Part shown: positions 16,292-24,927 of the stretch, in pieces
How positions within the stretch are numbered: the first letter of the stretch is position 1
How the letters are laid out: the number at the start of each line of letters is the position of its first letter
Assembly: GCA_000433475.1 (NCBI GenBank)
Contig: HF993102.1
Coordinates: 96,835-130,378 of the forward strand
Source of the DNA: Mycoplasma sp. CAG:956
GTDB taxonomy: Bacteria; Bacillota_I; Bacilli_A; RF39; UBA660
DNA length: 33,544 nucleotides
Direction: 5' to 3'
Translations under genes and position numbers: made by a program
The notes under the pieces: generated by a model
Database searches by the model: none
What the model was told of the DNA's origin: nothing
Seen by the model: the letters and a program-made list of their open reading frames with translations, nothing else

Positions 16292-18661
16292 TTAGAAACG
16301 ACCGCCACCGCCGCCACCGCCGAAGGAACCGCCGCCGCTTGAGAATCCACCGCCGCCGCCAGAGCCACTTGACCAGGAACCACTTGAAGATGAAGATTCA
16401 CTTGCATATTTAGCACTTTGAGCACTGGCAATTGATGTTCTTACAGCCGTACTAATTAAGTCATTTATATAATAGTTAGTAACCCAAGAATCATAATAGC
16501 TTTCACTTGACATATTATATTCTTTAAAACGCATATCCATTACTTTTGATACTTCTTTGGCACAGCCAAAAAGTGTAGCATATACTAAATATTTTTCCCA
16601 TAGGGCAATTTCTGGTACTTCTTTATCAGCAAACGAACCAAAATCTTTTAAAAATTTTTCTAAAGCTTTCCATTTTTTAAAGGCAAGAGCACCATTATAA
16701 GTTTTTTTACTAGGAATAGCAAACCAAGTGCTAACACATATAACAAATAAAAGTAAGACTAAATAACCAAAGGCAGCCTTTTTATACATTAAATTGGCTC
16801 CAAGCAAATAAAAACTCATTAAAATACTTACTAAAGCAATAATTAATAAATTAGAAATAATTATACCTTTACTAACATCATTAATGAAACTTTTTATAAA
16901 TTTATAAACTAAGAAAGCAAGGAGTCCTAATAATCCAACTACAAATAGAGGGGGAACAAAACAACATATAATAAATATAGTAACAATGATGCCTGGTTTA
17001 ATATTAATATTTAGTTTATTATCTTTATTTTTTGAGATATTATCTTCATAATATTCTTTAGATATGGCCTCATTTAGAGCCAAATTTTTATAATCATTAT
17101 AATTGCTTACAACAGAATTATAGGAAATACGGGCATTTTTTTTCATTTCTTTAGTAGTTATTTCGGTTTTACTGCCGAATATAACTTTTAGAAGTTTACT
17201 ATCTTTATCACTAACTTCGATTGTGGAATTTAGTAATAATCTATAATTTTTAGAATCAATTTTTTCTTGAGTAATAACTTTTCTTCTAATTAAATCCATA
17301 ATAGCTGCCGATGTTGCCTTGTCAGTAATATTTCTTGAGAAAAGATAAGATACGTCCTCAGGTGTAGAATCATCTGGTATTTCTCTAAAATATTCATTGT
17401 TAAATTCAACTTCAGGGTCCTTTTTATATTTTTTATAGATTAAAGTACATAGATAAACAACATAAAGAATTAAAACTATTGAAACAGTTAGACGAATATT
17501 ATCATCTTTTTTTTCTTTAGCTTCTAATTTTATATAAATAGTATTAAGACGTGATGTTAAAGTTTCTTTTTTAGTTTCGTTATCTAGTACCAAAATGGCA
17601 GCATGAGTTTTATCATAGTTATCCATGTTTAAGTCTTTTTCTAACTCATCCAAATACTTTACAGCAGTTTTTTCTTCAATAGTATCTAGTTGTTCTTTAT
17701 ATATCTTTAATTCTTCTAAATAGTTGGATTTGGTATCACCTTCCATTAAAATATCAATAGCAGCATAGGCATTTTCATAGTTTTTTCTTGTGATATCATT
17801 TTTAAATGTTGTTAAAAGATTTAAAGCTTTTTTTTCATTATTAGCTTCATTTTGTCTTCTAAGTTCGTTAGCTTCTTCGGCTTTTTTTTCCTCATAAGCT
17901 AGGATTTTATCTAAAGCATTGATATCATATTTCTTTGAACTATTTATAATAATGCTAGGACTAAAAGTACTACGAATATCAATTGCCGTATAAGCACTTA
18001 AATTTTTAACGGTAAATGTTACTTTTTCTTTGCTATCAATATTTACTAAGCCATTTAGCGGTCCATGAGCCCAGGCTTTTACTTCGGCATTGTTTCCTGG
18101 AATATTTAAAGTGATAACTAGATTTTCGATATCTTCTCTAAAAGCATTACCAATGACATTCCACCCTAATTCACCAACATCATTAAAAAGAATTGCCATG
18201 TTATTTAGACGATATTTTAAATAAAAGGATTTATTTTTTCTAGAAGGATTATAAATCATTATATCTTTGCCAGTTGAAGTAGTATCATAATCATATACCC
18301 CATAATCGCCTTTTTCTGCACCACTATCGTAATTAAAAGCATCCACATTTAAATTACTAAAATTGCCGTTAAAATAAGGGTCAGCTCCTCCTATTTTCAG
18401 AATTTCTAAACCACTACCATTATGTAAGGTTGAACCACCATAACTACTAGCATTAATATTAAAGGGAGTTGCACTTAAATTTTTATAATCAATAATTCTT
18501 TCATAGCCATTATAATACCCAGTAATAGTAAAATATTCTTCAACTAATAATGAACCATCTTGTTCAATTGTGGCATTAATATAATAATTTTCAACACCAT
18601 CAGCTAGAACAATAATAGGAAAAATTAATAATAACCCTAAAATTTGTAAAATTTTTTTCAT
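16292..18661 (-). CDS. DUF2207 membrane protein with glycine-rich C-terminus
   Basis: DUF2207 proteins are predicted cell-envelope proteins of unknown function. The 789-residue protein has a signal peptide (MKKILQILGLLLIFPIIVLA) and a beta-rich ectodomain (about 20-250, starting VENYYINATIEQDGSLLVEEY). A Lys/Glu-rich helical spacer (about 265-385) precedes one transmembrane helix (about 390-412). A cytoplasmic region (415-550) contains IPDDSTPEDVSYLF and AAIMDLIRRKVIT, the family's winged-helix-like hallmark. Two further hydrophobic clusters (about 560-590 and 600-650) follow. The tail from about 750 is Ser then Gly-rich, the typical DUF2207 ending, and is encoded by a locally GC-rich stretch at about 16294-16375. 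AGGTG precedes the ATG. It is the first gene of an operon with the shorter paralogue. Confidence 0.9.
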   Translation of the reverse strand: MKKILQILGLLLIFPIIVLADGVENYYINATIEQDGSLLVEEYFTITGYYNGYERIIDYKNLSATPFNINASSYGGSTLHNGSGLEILKIGGADPYFNGNFSNLNVDAFNYDSGAEKGDYGVYDYDTTSTGKDIMIYNPSRKNKSFYLKYRLNNMAILFNDVGELGWNVIGNAFREDIENLVITLNIPGNNAEVKAWAHGPLNGLVNIDSKEKVTFTVKNLSAYTAIDIRSTFSPSIIINSSKKYDINALDKILAYEEKKAEEANELRRQNEANNEKKALNLLTTFKNDITRKNYENAYAAIDILMEGDTKSNYLEELKIYKEQLDTIEEKTAVKYLDELEKDLNMDNYDKTHAAILVLDNETKKETLTSRLNTIYIKLEAKEKKDDNIRLTVSIVLILYVVYLCTLIYKKYKKDPEVEFNNEYFREIPDDSTPEDVSYLFSRNITDKATSAAIMDLIRRKVITQEKIDSKNYRLLLNSTIEVSDKDSKLLKVIFGSKTEITTKEMKKNARISYNSVVSNYNDYKNLALNEAISKEYYEDNISKNKDNKLNINIKPGIIVTIFIICCFVPPLFVVGLLGLLAFLVYKFIKSFINDVSKGIIISNLLIIALVSILMSFYLLGANLMYKKAAFGYLVLLLFVICVSTWFAIPSKKTYNGALAFKKWKALEKFLKDFGSFADKEVPEIALWEKYLVYATLFGCAKEVSKVMDMRFKEYNMSSESYYDSWVTNYYINDLISTAVRTSIASAQSAKYASESSSSSGSWSSGSGGGGGFSSGGGSFGGGGGGGRF

Positions 18662-18687
18662 AAAAACACCTACTTTTCATTAATACA

Positions 18688-18716
18688 ATTGTATCATATA
18701 ACTTAAAAATTATGAA
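18688..18716 (-). promoter_or_regulatory. DUF2207 operon promoter with palindrome
   Basis: TTCATA (18711-18716), a 17-base spacer ending in TGA, and TACAAT -10 (18688-18693). A 12-base perfect palindrome ATACAATTGTAT (18683-18694) covers the -10 and could be an operator. Confidence 0.5.
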
Positions 18717-18731
18717 ATAAGAACTTAATTT

Positions 18732-19727
18732 TTAGTCTTCTTGCATAATTTTTTCAAAAATTGGTAATAATCCAATGTTATTTTTCCGATGAGCTGGTAA
18801 TTGATATAAATCATGTCCTGGGAAATCATTGCCTTCAATTAAGCAAGGCTTGGTAGGTCCCAAACAGACATCCCAAGCAACATAGCCGATTTCTGGGACA
18901 ACTTGGCAGGCATCTATACATAATTTTTTTACTTCTTCAATCATTGGTATTGTAGCACCGACTATTTTTTCTTTAGTCATAGGATGATATTCATAAGTAT
19001 TCCCATTTTTATCAAGAGCTGGATAATTTATTTTGCCTGTTGCAATATCAACTGGTGCGACCATACCACCATGATTAAAATTATCAACGGCATTACCTTT
19101 ATTACCAATTCGTAAAAAAATACAAACAATCTTTTTATTTAGAGTTACTACTCTTAAAGTATTTACTGAATAAGGGTAAATTTTATTTAAAATGGCATTT
19201 TGACTAGCTACATCTTCAACAAGGGTTTGTCCACTTTTTAAAAGACTGTTGTAAACTTCTTTTAAATCCTTGCCTACTAAACTTATTTTTTCTACACCTC
19301 GTCCGCAACTTAGGGATAATGGTTTAACAATTATTTCTTTCTTATGAGCAGCATATTTTTTAAATTTCTCTAAGCTAGCTTCTTCTAAAAATAACCATTC
19401 TCTATTTAAATATTTGTTAAATAATTTATTAAAAAGAGCTTTGTTTTCAAAGTAATTAATATAGTCGGGGTTATTATATTTTTTAACAATACTATTATTT
19501 ATTCCTCTAGTAACAATAGTTTTTCTTTCATTTTTATTCATATCATACATTTTATATAACTTATAATCAGAATATCCAGCCTGATATTTAAAGCCACAAT
19601 AAACTATATCATTAAAAATAAATAATTTACTTTTTTTCGTTTCTTTACTAATTTCTTTAATAGTATTAAACATTTTTTGATAATTCATTTTTTTAATCCT
19701 ATTTAAAACATACTTGATTTTATTCAT
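18732..19727 (-). CDS. ATP-grasp protein, sugar-transfer-associated type
   Basis: ATP-grasp enzymes ligate a carboxylate to a nucleophile using ATP. The 331-residue protein matches the ATP-grasp group found in exopolysaccharide and glycan loci (ATPgrasp_ST). Visible elements are the ATP-binding loop IIVKPLSLSCGRGVEKI (about 132-148), the hinge GQTLVEDVASQ, the strand VNTLRVVTL, the segment NFNHGGMVAPVD and the C-terminal metal/ATP site CLIEGNDFPGHDLYQLPAHR. No signal peptide or membrane helix; it is cytoplasmic, perhaps acting on a cell-surface polymer precursor (inference). It appears monocistronic. The ATG is preceded by AGGA about nine bases upstream. Confidence 0.82.
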   Translation of the reverse strand: MNKIKYVLNRIKKMNYQKMFNTIKEISKETKKSKLFIFNDIVYCGFKYQAGYSDYKLYKMYDMNKNERKTIVTRGINNSIVKKYNNPDYINYFENKALFNKLFNKYLNREWLFLEEASLEKFKKYAAHKKEIIVKPLSLSCGRGVEKISLVGKDLKEVYNSLLKSGQTLVEDVASQNAILNKIYPYSVNTLRVVTLNKKIVCIFLRIGNKGNAVDNFNHGGMVAPVDIATGKINYPALDKNGNTYEYHPMTKEKIVGATIPMIEEVKKLCIDACQVVPEIGYVAWDVCLGPTKPCLIEGNDFPGHDLYQLPAHRKNNIGLLPIFEKIMQED

Positions 19728-19752
19728 ATATAAATTCCTATCCTATAATTAT

Positions 19753-19781
19753 AGTATAACACAATATATTTACTTTTAAAA
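19753..19781 (-). promoter_or_regulatory. Promoter of the ATP-grasp gene
   Basis: TATACT (19753-19758) preceded by TGT, an extended -10. The -35 (TTTTAA, about 19776-19781) is a weak match. Confidence 0.4.
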
Positions 19782-19793
19782 AAAAGAATGATA

Positions 19794-19812
19794 ACTAATT
19801 TATTTTATTAGT
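19794..19812 (-). terminator. Possible dxs-operon terminator
   Basis: ACTAAT (19794-19799) pairs with ATTAGT (19807-19812). On the minus strand a run of eight T follows, but seven bases after the stem, so termination strength is doubtful. Confidence 0.4.
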
Positions 19813-19827
19813 AGCATCCTTTTATAA

Positions 19828-20079
19828 TTATTTTTTATTTACTCTTCTTAAATTTCTTTGGTTAATAAGACATCTATTGGCATTTTCTAATTTTTTCATT
19901 TCTAGAGCATGTAATAATTCTTGAATTTCAATATCGACATCTTCGACTGCTTCAAAAATCGTATTATCGTGGGAATTTTTAGCTTGTCTTAAGATATTAC
20001 CTTTTAAAACTTCTTGTTCGGCTATTTGTTTTAGTATTTCTTGTTCTTCTTTTGTATAAAAAACTATTATATCTCCCAT
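19828..20079 (-). CDS. Small unknown helical protein
   Basis: An unassigned 83-residue charged protein (MGDIIVFYTKEEQEILKQIA start), mostly helical, with no membrane segment. The AGGTGG ribosome site is well placed. It lies 35 bases after the stop of the YqfO-like gene with no promoter or terminator visible between, so it is probably third in the dxs operon. No function can be assigned. Confidence 0.7.
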   Translation of the reverse strand: MGDIIVFYTKEEQEILKQIAEQEVLKGNILRQAKNSHDNTIFEAVEDVDIEIQELLHALEMKKLENANRCLINQRNLRRVNKK

Positions 20080-20114
20080 TTTTTACCACCTAGTATATTT
20101 TATGCTTCTTGTTT

Positions 20115-20459
20115 TTAATCTTTAAAATAATCTAAATCAATTAAGGGATAAATATCAATGCCTACTTCTTCATAAGGATGATTTTCTTTTATTACTTTAA
20201 TCAATCCTTTTACTTTATCAAAATCACATACTACTTCAATTTTATCTTCAACTGAACGTTCTAAAACGCCACTGCTTCCTTTAAAGGGATTAGCTTTATC
20301 ATTTGGTCTAAAGGTACAATTACATCTCGTAATGTTCATACATTCGCTATAGTTTCCTTGAATACCACAAGGATATTTTCCAATTGCACTTCTTAGGGTC
20401 TCAGTGTATTCTGTTGGTACCATTACACATAATTTTACTGTTTTTACTTCTATTTGCAT
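20115..20459 (-). CDS. Stand-alone YqfO/NIF3 C-terminal-like domain protein
   Basis: A 114-residue protein resembling the ferredoxin-like insert (YqfO03/CutA-like) found inside NIF3/YqfO metal-binding proteins. Shared phrases are KLCVMVPTEYTETLRSAIGK, GIQGNYSECMN, TFRPNDKANPF and ENHPYEEVGIDIYPL, the last being the family's hallmark HPYEE motif. Here it stands alone without the NIF3 dinuclear-metal domain. It overlaps the end of dxs by 10 bases, so it is translationally coupled. Molecular role unknown. Confidence 0.83.
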   Translation of the reverse strand: MQIEVKTVKLCVMVPTEYTETLRSAIGKYPCGIQGNYSECMNITRCNCTFRPNDKANPFKGSSGVLERSVEDKIEVVCDFDKVKGLIKVIKENHPYEEVGIDIYPLIDLDYFKD

Positions 20460-22336
20460 TTTTTCATCTTCTTTTCTATATTTTTTATTATACTATTTTT
20501 ATCTAGATGTAGTAACTTAATTATTTCATTTCTTTTACCTTGTTTAATAAATTCATCTGGTACGGTATAATTTTCATATATATTATTGAATCCTTGTTCC
20601 AATAAATATTTAGCTATTTCGCTACCTAGAGAACCAGTACTTACTACTTCTTCGTAGACAAAAACTGGTTTATTTTGTTTTACTAACATTTTTAAAATTT
20701 TAGTATCCATGGGTTTAATATATCGAGCATTAATGACTTCTAGATAAATATTTTTAACTTTTAATTCTTCTCTTATTTCTAAGGCGGTATTTAAAAAGTC
20801 ACCATAACTTATTAAATAACCATTATTAGTAATTTTTTCAGGATATTCTATGATTTGCCAAGTGCCAATGGATTGTAATTCGTATGTTGTATCTTCGTAA
20901 GAGATTTTATCTTTAGAATAACGAATAGCCACTAATCCTTTAGTTTTAAAGGCAGTGTATAACATATTAGCTGCTTCTTTATTATTGTGGGGAGCCATAA
21001 TAATTATATTAGGGATATTATTTAAGATAGCAACATCAAAAAGACCTTGATGCGTTTCACCATCTTCTCCAACGATTCCAGCTCGGTCAATACCAATAAC
21101 AACATTACCATTCATGCGAGCAAGGTCCTGTTGGATCTCATCATAACCTCTTTGCAAAAAGGTTGAATAAATGGAAACAAATGGCTTGGCACCTTCAATA
21201 GCAAAAGCATTAGCTAAAACTAGAGCATGTTCCTCGGCAATACCAACATCAATAAAGCGGTCTGGGTATTTTTCCTTAAAACAATTTAATTTGCTACCAT
21301 TAGCCATAGCAGGAGTTATAGCAATAATTTTTTTATCTTTTTTAGCTATATTGATTAGATGTTTGGTAATAGCATCACTCCAAGAAATTTTATCATCTAA
21401 GTTTCCTAGCATTTTACCAGTTTTAATATCAAAAGGACCAACACCATGCCAAAGACCGATTTTATCTTCTTGGGCATATTTGTAACCTTTACCCTTTTTA
21501 GTTATAACGTGAAGTAAAACTGGTTGAGACTCATTTTTTGCCATTTGTAAATACTTATCTAGCTCCTTAAAATCATGACCATTAATCGGACCATAGTAAT
21601 TAAGACCAAACTCCTCGAATAAGTATCCTTCTTTCATATAAAGCTTTTTAAAGGACTCTTTTATGTACTTCATAAAACGATACACATATTTACCTATGCC
21701 AGGAATTTTTTGCAAAGTGCTTTTAGTATCTTGCATAGTTTTATGATACTTTTTAGTGCTTCTAATTTTATCTAAAGTATTATGAAGAGCTCCGACATTT
21801 TCTGAGATGCTCATTTCATTATCATTTAAAATAACAATTAGTTTGGTTTTCGCAGCACCAATATGGTTTAGAGCTTCGTAGCACAAGCCGTTACCAATAG
21901 AACCATCGCCAATAACAGCAATAACGTTATTATCTTCTTTTTTCATATCACGAGCTAAGGCAAAACCTAAGGCAGCTGAAAGACTTGTTGAGGAATGACC
22001 TGCTTCATAGTTATCATAAACAGATTCACTCATTTTTTGAAATCCAGATAACCCATTAAGTTTTCTTAAAGTCTTAAATTCTTTAGCTCGGCCTGTTAAA
22101 ATTTTATGAACATAAGCTTGATGTCCTACATCAAAAATAATCTTATCTTTTGGGCAGTTAAAATTACGATGAATAGCCATTGTTAATTCAACAATTCCTA
22201 GATTTGATGATAAATGTCCCCCAGTTTTAGAAATATTCTCAATTAAAAATTTTCTTATATCTGCACTTAATTCATTTAATCCTTGATAATCCATATCTTT
22301 TAAAAATTTAGGATTTTTTATATCTTCTAACTTCAT
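20450..22336 (-). CDS. dxs: 1-deoxy-D-xylulose-5-phosphate synthase
   Basis: DXS condenses pyruvate and glyceraldehyde-3-phosphate, with thiamine diphosphate, to start the MEP isoprenoid pathway that supplies undecaprenyl carriers and quinones. The 628-residue length matches the family (E. coli 620). Visible are His41 in GGHLSSNLG (active-site His), GHQAY (71-75), the TPP-binding GDGSIGNG (143-150) through NDNEMSIS (171-178), the catalytic Glu368 in VGIAEEHA, and RAGIVGEDGETHQG in the pyrimidine-binding domain. It opens an operon with a YqfO-like and a small unknown gene. Ribosome site GGAG lies about nine bases before the ATG. Confidence 0.96.
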   Translation of the reverse strand: MKLEDIKNPKFLKDMDYQGLNELSADIRKFLIENISKTGGHLSSNLGIVELTMAIHRNFNCPKDKIIFDVGHQAYVHKILTGRAKEFKTLRKLNGLSGFQKMSESVYDNYEAGHSSTSLSAALGFALARDMKKEDNNVIAVIGDGSIGNGLCYEALNHIGAAKTKLIVILNDNEMSISENVGALHNTLDKIRSTKKYHKTMQDTKSTLQKIPGIGKYVYRFMKYIKESFKKLYMKEGYLFEEFGLNYYGPINGHDFKELDKYLQMAKNESQPVLLHVITKKGKGYKYAQEDKIGLWHGVGPFDIKTGKMLGNLDDKISWSDAITKHLINIAKKDKKIIAITPAMANGSKLNCFKEKYPDRFIDVGIAEEHALVLANAFAIEGAKPFVSIYSTFLQRGYDEIQQDLARMNGNVVIGIDRAGIVGEDGETHQGLFDVAILNNIPNIIIMAPHNNKEAANMLYTAFKTKGLVAIRYSKDKISYEDTTYELQSIGTWQIIEYPEKITNNGYLISYGDFLNTALEIREELKVKNIYLEVINARYIKPMDTKILKMLVKQNKPVFVYEEVVSTGSLGSEIAKYLLEQGFNNIYENYTVPDEFIKQGKRNEIIKLLHLDKNSIIKNIEKKMKKCK

Positions 22337-22361
22337 TTTTTCAACTCCAAGCAGTAAATCT

Positions 22362-22370
22362 ATAATATCA
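22362..22370 (-). promoter_or_regulatory. dxs promoter, extended -10
   Basis: TATTAT (22362-22367) preceded by TGA, within TTTGATATTATA. The same block occurs before the P-type ATPase at 24836. No good -35 is seen, so this is an extended -10 candidate. Confidence 0.4.
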
Positions 22371-22373
22371 AAT

Positions 22374-22396
22374 AAAGACTAGTAACACCAGTCTTT
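22374..22396 (-). terminator. Second hairpin after the YfgQ-like gene
   Basis: AAAGACT (22374-22380) pairs with AGTCTTT (22390-22396) around a nine-base loop. It lies after the stronger hairpin at 22424-22450 and upstream of the dxs -10. Confidence 0.5.
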
Positions 22397-22423
22397 TAAA
22401 GTAGATTTTATTAGTTTTTTAAA

Positions 22424-22450
22424 AGATTGTCTAGTATTTTTAGACAATCT
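22424..22450 (-). terminator. Terminator of the YfgQ-like gene
   Basis: AGATTGTCTA (22424-22433) and TAGACAATCT (22441-22450) form a perfect 10-bp stem around a 7-base loop. Only four T follow on the minus strand, then A's, so termination relies on the stem and the second hairpin downstream. Confidence 0.65.
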
Positions 22451-22472
22451 CATTTCATTTTATTAATTTAGA

Positions 22473-24812
22473 TTAATTACCAATATATTCTTTATCAAAA
22501 TTTTTTAAAACAAAATCAACAAGAACAGTTAATTTATCAAATACCCATATACTACAAATGTAGAATACAGTATATAAAAGAATCGTATTAAAGTTAACTT
22601 GACTTAAGTAGAAGAAGCTACTATGATAAATAACTATATATAAAAATAATGACAATAACACTGTATAAAGAACTGCTCTATAAGTATTAAAGGGCTTGCA
22701 AATTCTCGATAAATTAATAAATCCAGTAGTCCCTGTCATAATGACGATTAAAGTACTTATTAAATTGGCATCAATATTAAATTGGTATCTAAATAATAAA
22801 ATCATGATAACGTTAAAGACAACAGTTAAAGCCGGAGGAATACTCTTACTAACTACTTTTAACATAAAGTTTCCTTTAACACGATTATGATTAGGTTCAA
22901 GAGCTAAGAAAAAAGATGGAACACTTATAGTACAAGTTGTAATTAGACTTAATTGGATGGGAAGGTAAAAATATTCGCTCTTAGTTAGAATACAAACACA
23001 AACTAAAATGGAAGTAAATATTGTTTTTATTAGTAGTAATGAGGCTGACCTTTCTACATTATTAATAGTTCTTCTGCCTTCAGCAACAACTTCTGGTAAT
23101 GAGGCAAAGTTAGAATCTAATAGGACTAATTGACTAACATTTTTGGCTGCATCGGAACCACTTGCCATAGCAATTGAGCAATCAGCTGATTTTAGGGCTA
23201 AAACATCATTAACACCGTCGCCAGTCATAGCAACTGTATGACCTTTACTCTGTAAGGCTTTAACAAGCATTTTCTTTTGTTCTGGAGTAACACGACCAAA
23301 TACATCGTATTTTTGGACAGCATCAAATACATTTTCTTCGGTAATTGTTCTGGCATCAACTCCATTAACATCGGTTAAACCAGCTCTTCTTGCAATAGAT
23401 TCTACCGTTTTAAAGTTATCACCACTGATAATTTTTACTCGAACTTTCTGTTCTTTGAAGTAAGCTAAGGTAGCAGGAGCAGTTTCTCTAATTTCATCTT
23501 CAATGATAATAAAACCTAAAACTTGTTTAGTATTTTTTCCTTCTTTAGCTAAAACAAGGGTACGATAATCGCTATATTTATCTAAAACCTCATTATATTT
23601 TTTAACTTGGTCTTTTAATACAAATTCAGGAGCTCCTAGAAAGAATGTTCCTTCTCCTTTAAATGTTGCAACACTATATTTACGACTAGAAGAAAATTCT
23701 GTAACACTTTCAATTTTCCAAGTGCCTTTTATATTATATTTTTCTTGGATGGCTCTTAAGGTATCATTGACATTTTTAAATGCATAACTAAAGTTACTTA
23801 AAACTTTATCAACGTAATCTTTTTTGATGCCTTTTTCTGGAACAAATTCTTTCATGTTCATTTTTCCAGAGGTAATGGTTCCAGTCTTATCAAGGCAAAT
23901 AACATCAACTCGGGCAAGAGTTTCAATACAATATAATTGCTGAACTAAAACATTAGATTTAGCAAGTCTAGCAACACTTACGGCCATAACAGAACTAGTT
24001 AGAAGTAGTAATCCCTCAGGTATCATTCCAATTAAAGCTCCAACTGTATTAAATACAGCACTAGTAAAATTATTAGTAACTTCTAATTGATTTATCATTA
24101 AGAGAATGCCAACCGGAATAATAGTAATGGATAAAACTTTTAATAATCCTTCAAATGAACTCATTATAATAGAATTAGCTTTTTTATCATATTTAGCTTC
24201 TCTACTTATTTTAGAAATATAATTATCAGCTCCAATATGAATAACTTGAACAGTACAAAAACCACTAACAATAAAGCTTCCGGATAAAAGAGTATCACCT
24301 TTTTTCTTAGTTATGGCTTTAGATTCACCAGTAATGAATGATTCATTAACTTCAACTGTGCCTTCTCTTATAATGCTATCGACAACAACTTGACTGCCTA
24401 ATTTATATTCTAAAATATCATCGAGAACAATTTCTTCAACCCCTAGAGAAACGTTTATACCATCACGAATTCCATCTACCTTGGAAGCTGATAAAACCGA
24501 TAACTTATCAATAATTCTTTTAGAAATGATTTCTTGAATAGTACTGATAATGCTATTAGCTATAATTACACCCATAAATAGACAGTTTTTGATAGCATCG
24601 AAGAATTTACCACCAATAATACCTGCAATTAAGATAGCACCACCTAAAAAGACGTTTAAAAAATTAAAATAAGTACAAAAATTGCTAATGATAATTTGTT
24701 TAATGGTCTTAGTTGGCGGTACATCGTTATAATTAACTAAGTTTTTTGAAATTCTTGCTTCAACCTCAGGGGTACTTAAACCTGTTTCTATATTGATATT
24801 TTTTCTTTCCAT
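22473..24812 (-). CDS. YfgQ-like cation-translocating P-type ATPase
   Basis: A P-type ATPase of 779 residues from the ATG at 24812; GTG 24821 is an in-frame alternative. Numbering from that GTG, the actuator TGES is at 164-167, the M4 IPEGLLLL at 267-274, the phosphorylation motif DKTGTITSGK begins at Asp311, and GDGVNDVLALKSADC is the hinge. The N-terminal block YNDVPPTKTIKQIIISN and the SIISTIQEIISKRIIDKLS segment match the YfgQ group I recall from Streptococcus, whose ion is not firmly known. PEGL in M4 is shared with Ca/Mn-type pumps, while this group is shorter (no P3B features). It is monocistronic, with terminators on both sides. It is a second ATPase of a different subfamily from mgtA. 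Confidence 0.85.
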   Translation of the reverse strand: MERKNINIETGLSTPEVEARISKNLVNYNDVPPTKTIKQIIISNFCTYFNFLNVFLGGAILIAGIIGGKFFDAIKNCLFMGVIIANSIISTIQEIISKRIIDKLSVLSASKVDGIRDGINVSLGVEEIVLDDILEYKLGSQVVVDSIIREGTVEVNESFITGESKAITKKKGDTLLSGSFIVSGFCTVQVIHIGADNYISKISREAKYDKKANSIIMSSFEGLLKVLSITIIPVGILLMINQLEVTNNFTSAVFNTVGALIGMIPEGLLLLTSSVMAVSVARLAKSNVLVQQLYCIETLARVDVICLDKTGTITSGKMNMKEFVPEKGIKKDYVDKVLSNFSYAFKNVNDTLRAIQEKYNIKGTWKIESVTEFSSSRKYSVATFKGEGTFFLGAPEFVLKDQVKKYNEVLDKYSDYRTLVLAKEGKNTKQVLGFIIIEDEIRETAPATLAYFKEQKVRVKIISGDNFKTVESIARRAGLTDVNGVDARTITEENVFDAVQKYDVFGRVTPEQKKMLVKALQSKGHTVAMTGDGVNDVLALKSADCSIAMASGSDAAKNVSQLVLLDSNFASLPEVVAEGRRTINNVERSASLLLIKTIFTSILVCVCILTKSEYFYLPIQLSLITTCTISVPSFFLALEPNHNRVKGNFMLKVVSKSIPPALTVVFNVIMILLFRYQFNIDANLISTLIVIMTGTTGFINLSRICKPFNTYRAVLYTVLLSLFLYIVIYHSSFFYLSQVNFNTILLYTVFYICSIWVFDKLTVLVDFVLKNFDKEYIGN

Positions 24813-24835
24813 TAACACCACTTCTTTACTATCTT

Positions 24836-24844
24836 ATAATATCA
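24836..24844 (-). promoter_or_regulatory. YfgQ-like gene promoter, extended -10
   Basis: TATTAT (24836-24841) preceded by TGA (TG complement at 24843-24844); the -35 is weak. It lies directly after the tyrS terminator. Confidence 0.4.
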
Positions 24845-24850
24845 AAAATC

Positions 24851-24881
24851 AAAAAAACTTACCATATTATTTAGTAAGTTT
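24851..24881 (-). terminator. tyrS terminator
   Basis: AAACTTAC (24855-24862) pairs with GTAAGTTT (24874-24881) around an 11-base loop. On the minus strand seven T's follow. It ends the HD-tyrS operon. Confidence 0.85.
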
Positions 24882-24927
24882 CTTATCATTTTTTCACTTA
24901 TTTTTTTGATAAATTTTATTTTAAAAT

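Noticed and set aside
18702..18735. AT-only hairpin after the ATP-grasp gene
   Set aside because: A TAAAAATTA/TAATTTTTA pairing is possible, but it is weak, lacks a convincing T-run and overlaps the DUF2207 promoter.
24812..24821. GTG start for the YfgQ-like ATPase
   Set aside because: It adds three residues to a clear ATG start; the ATG is preferred, though the GTG cannot be excluded.
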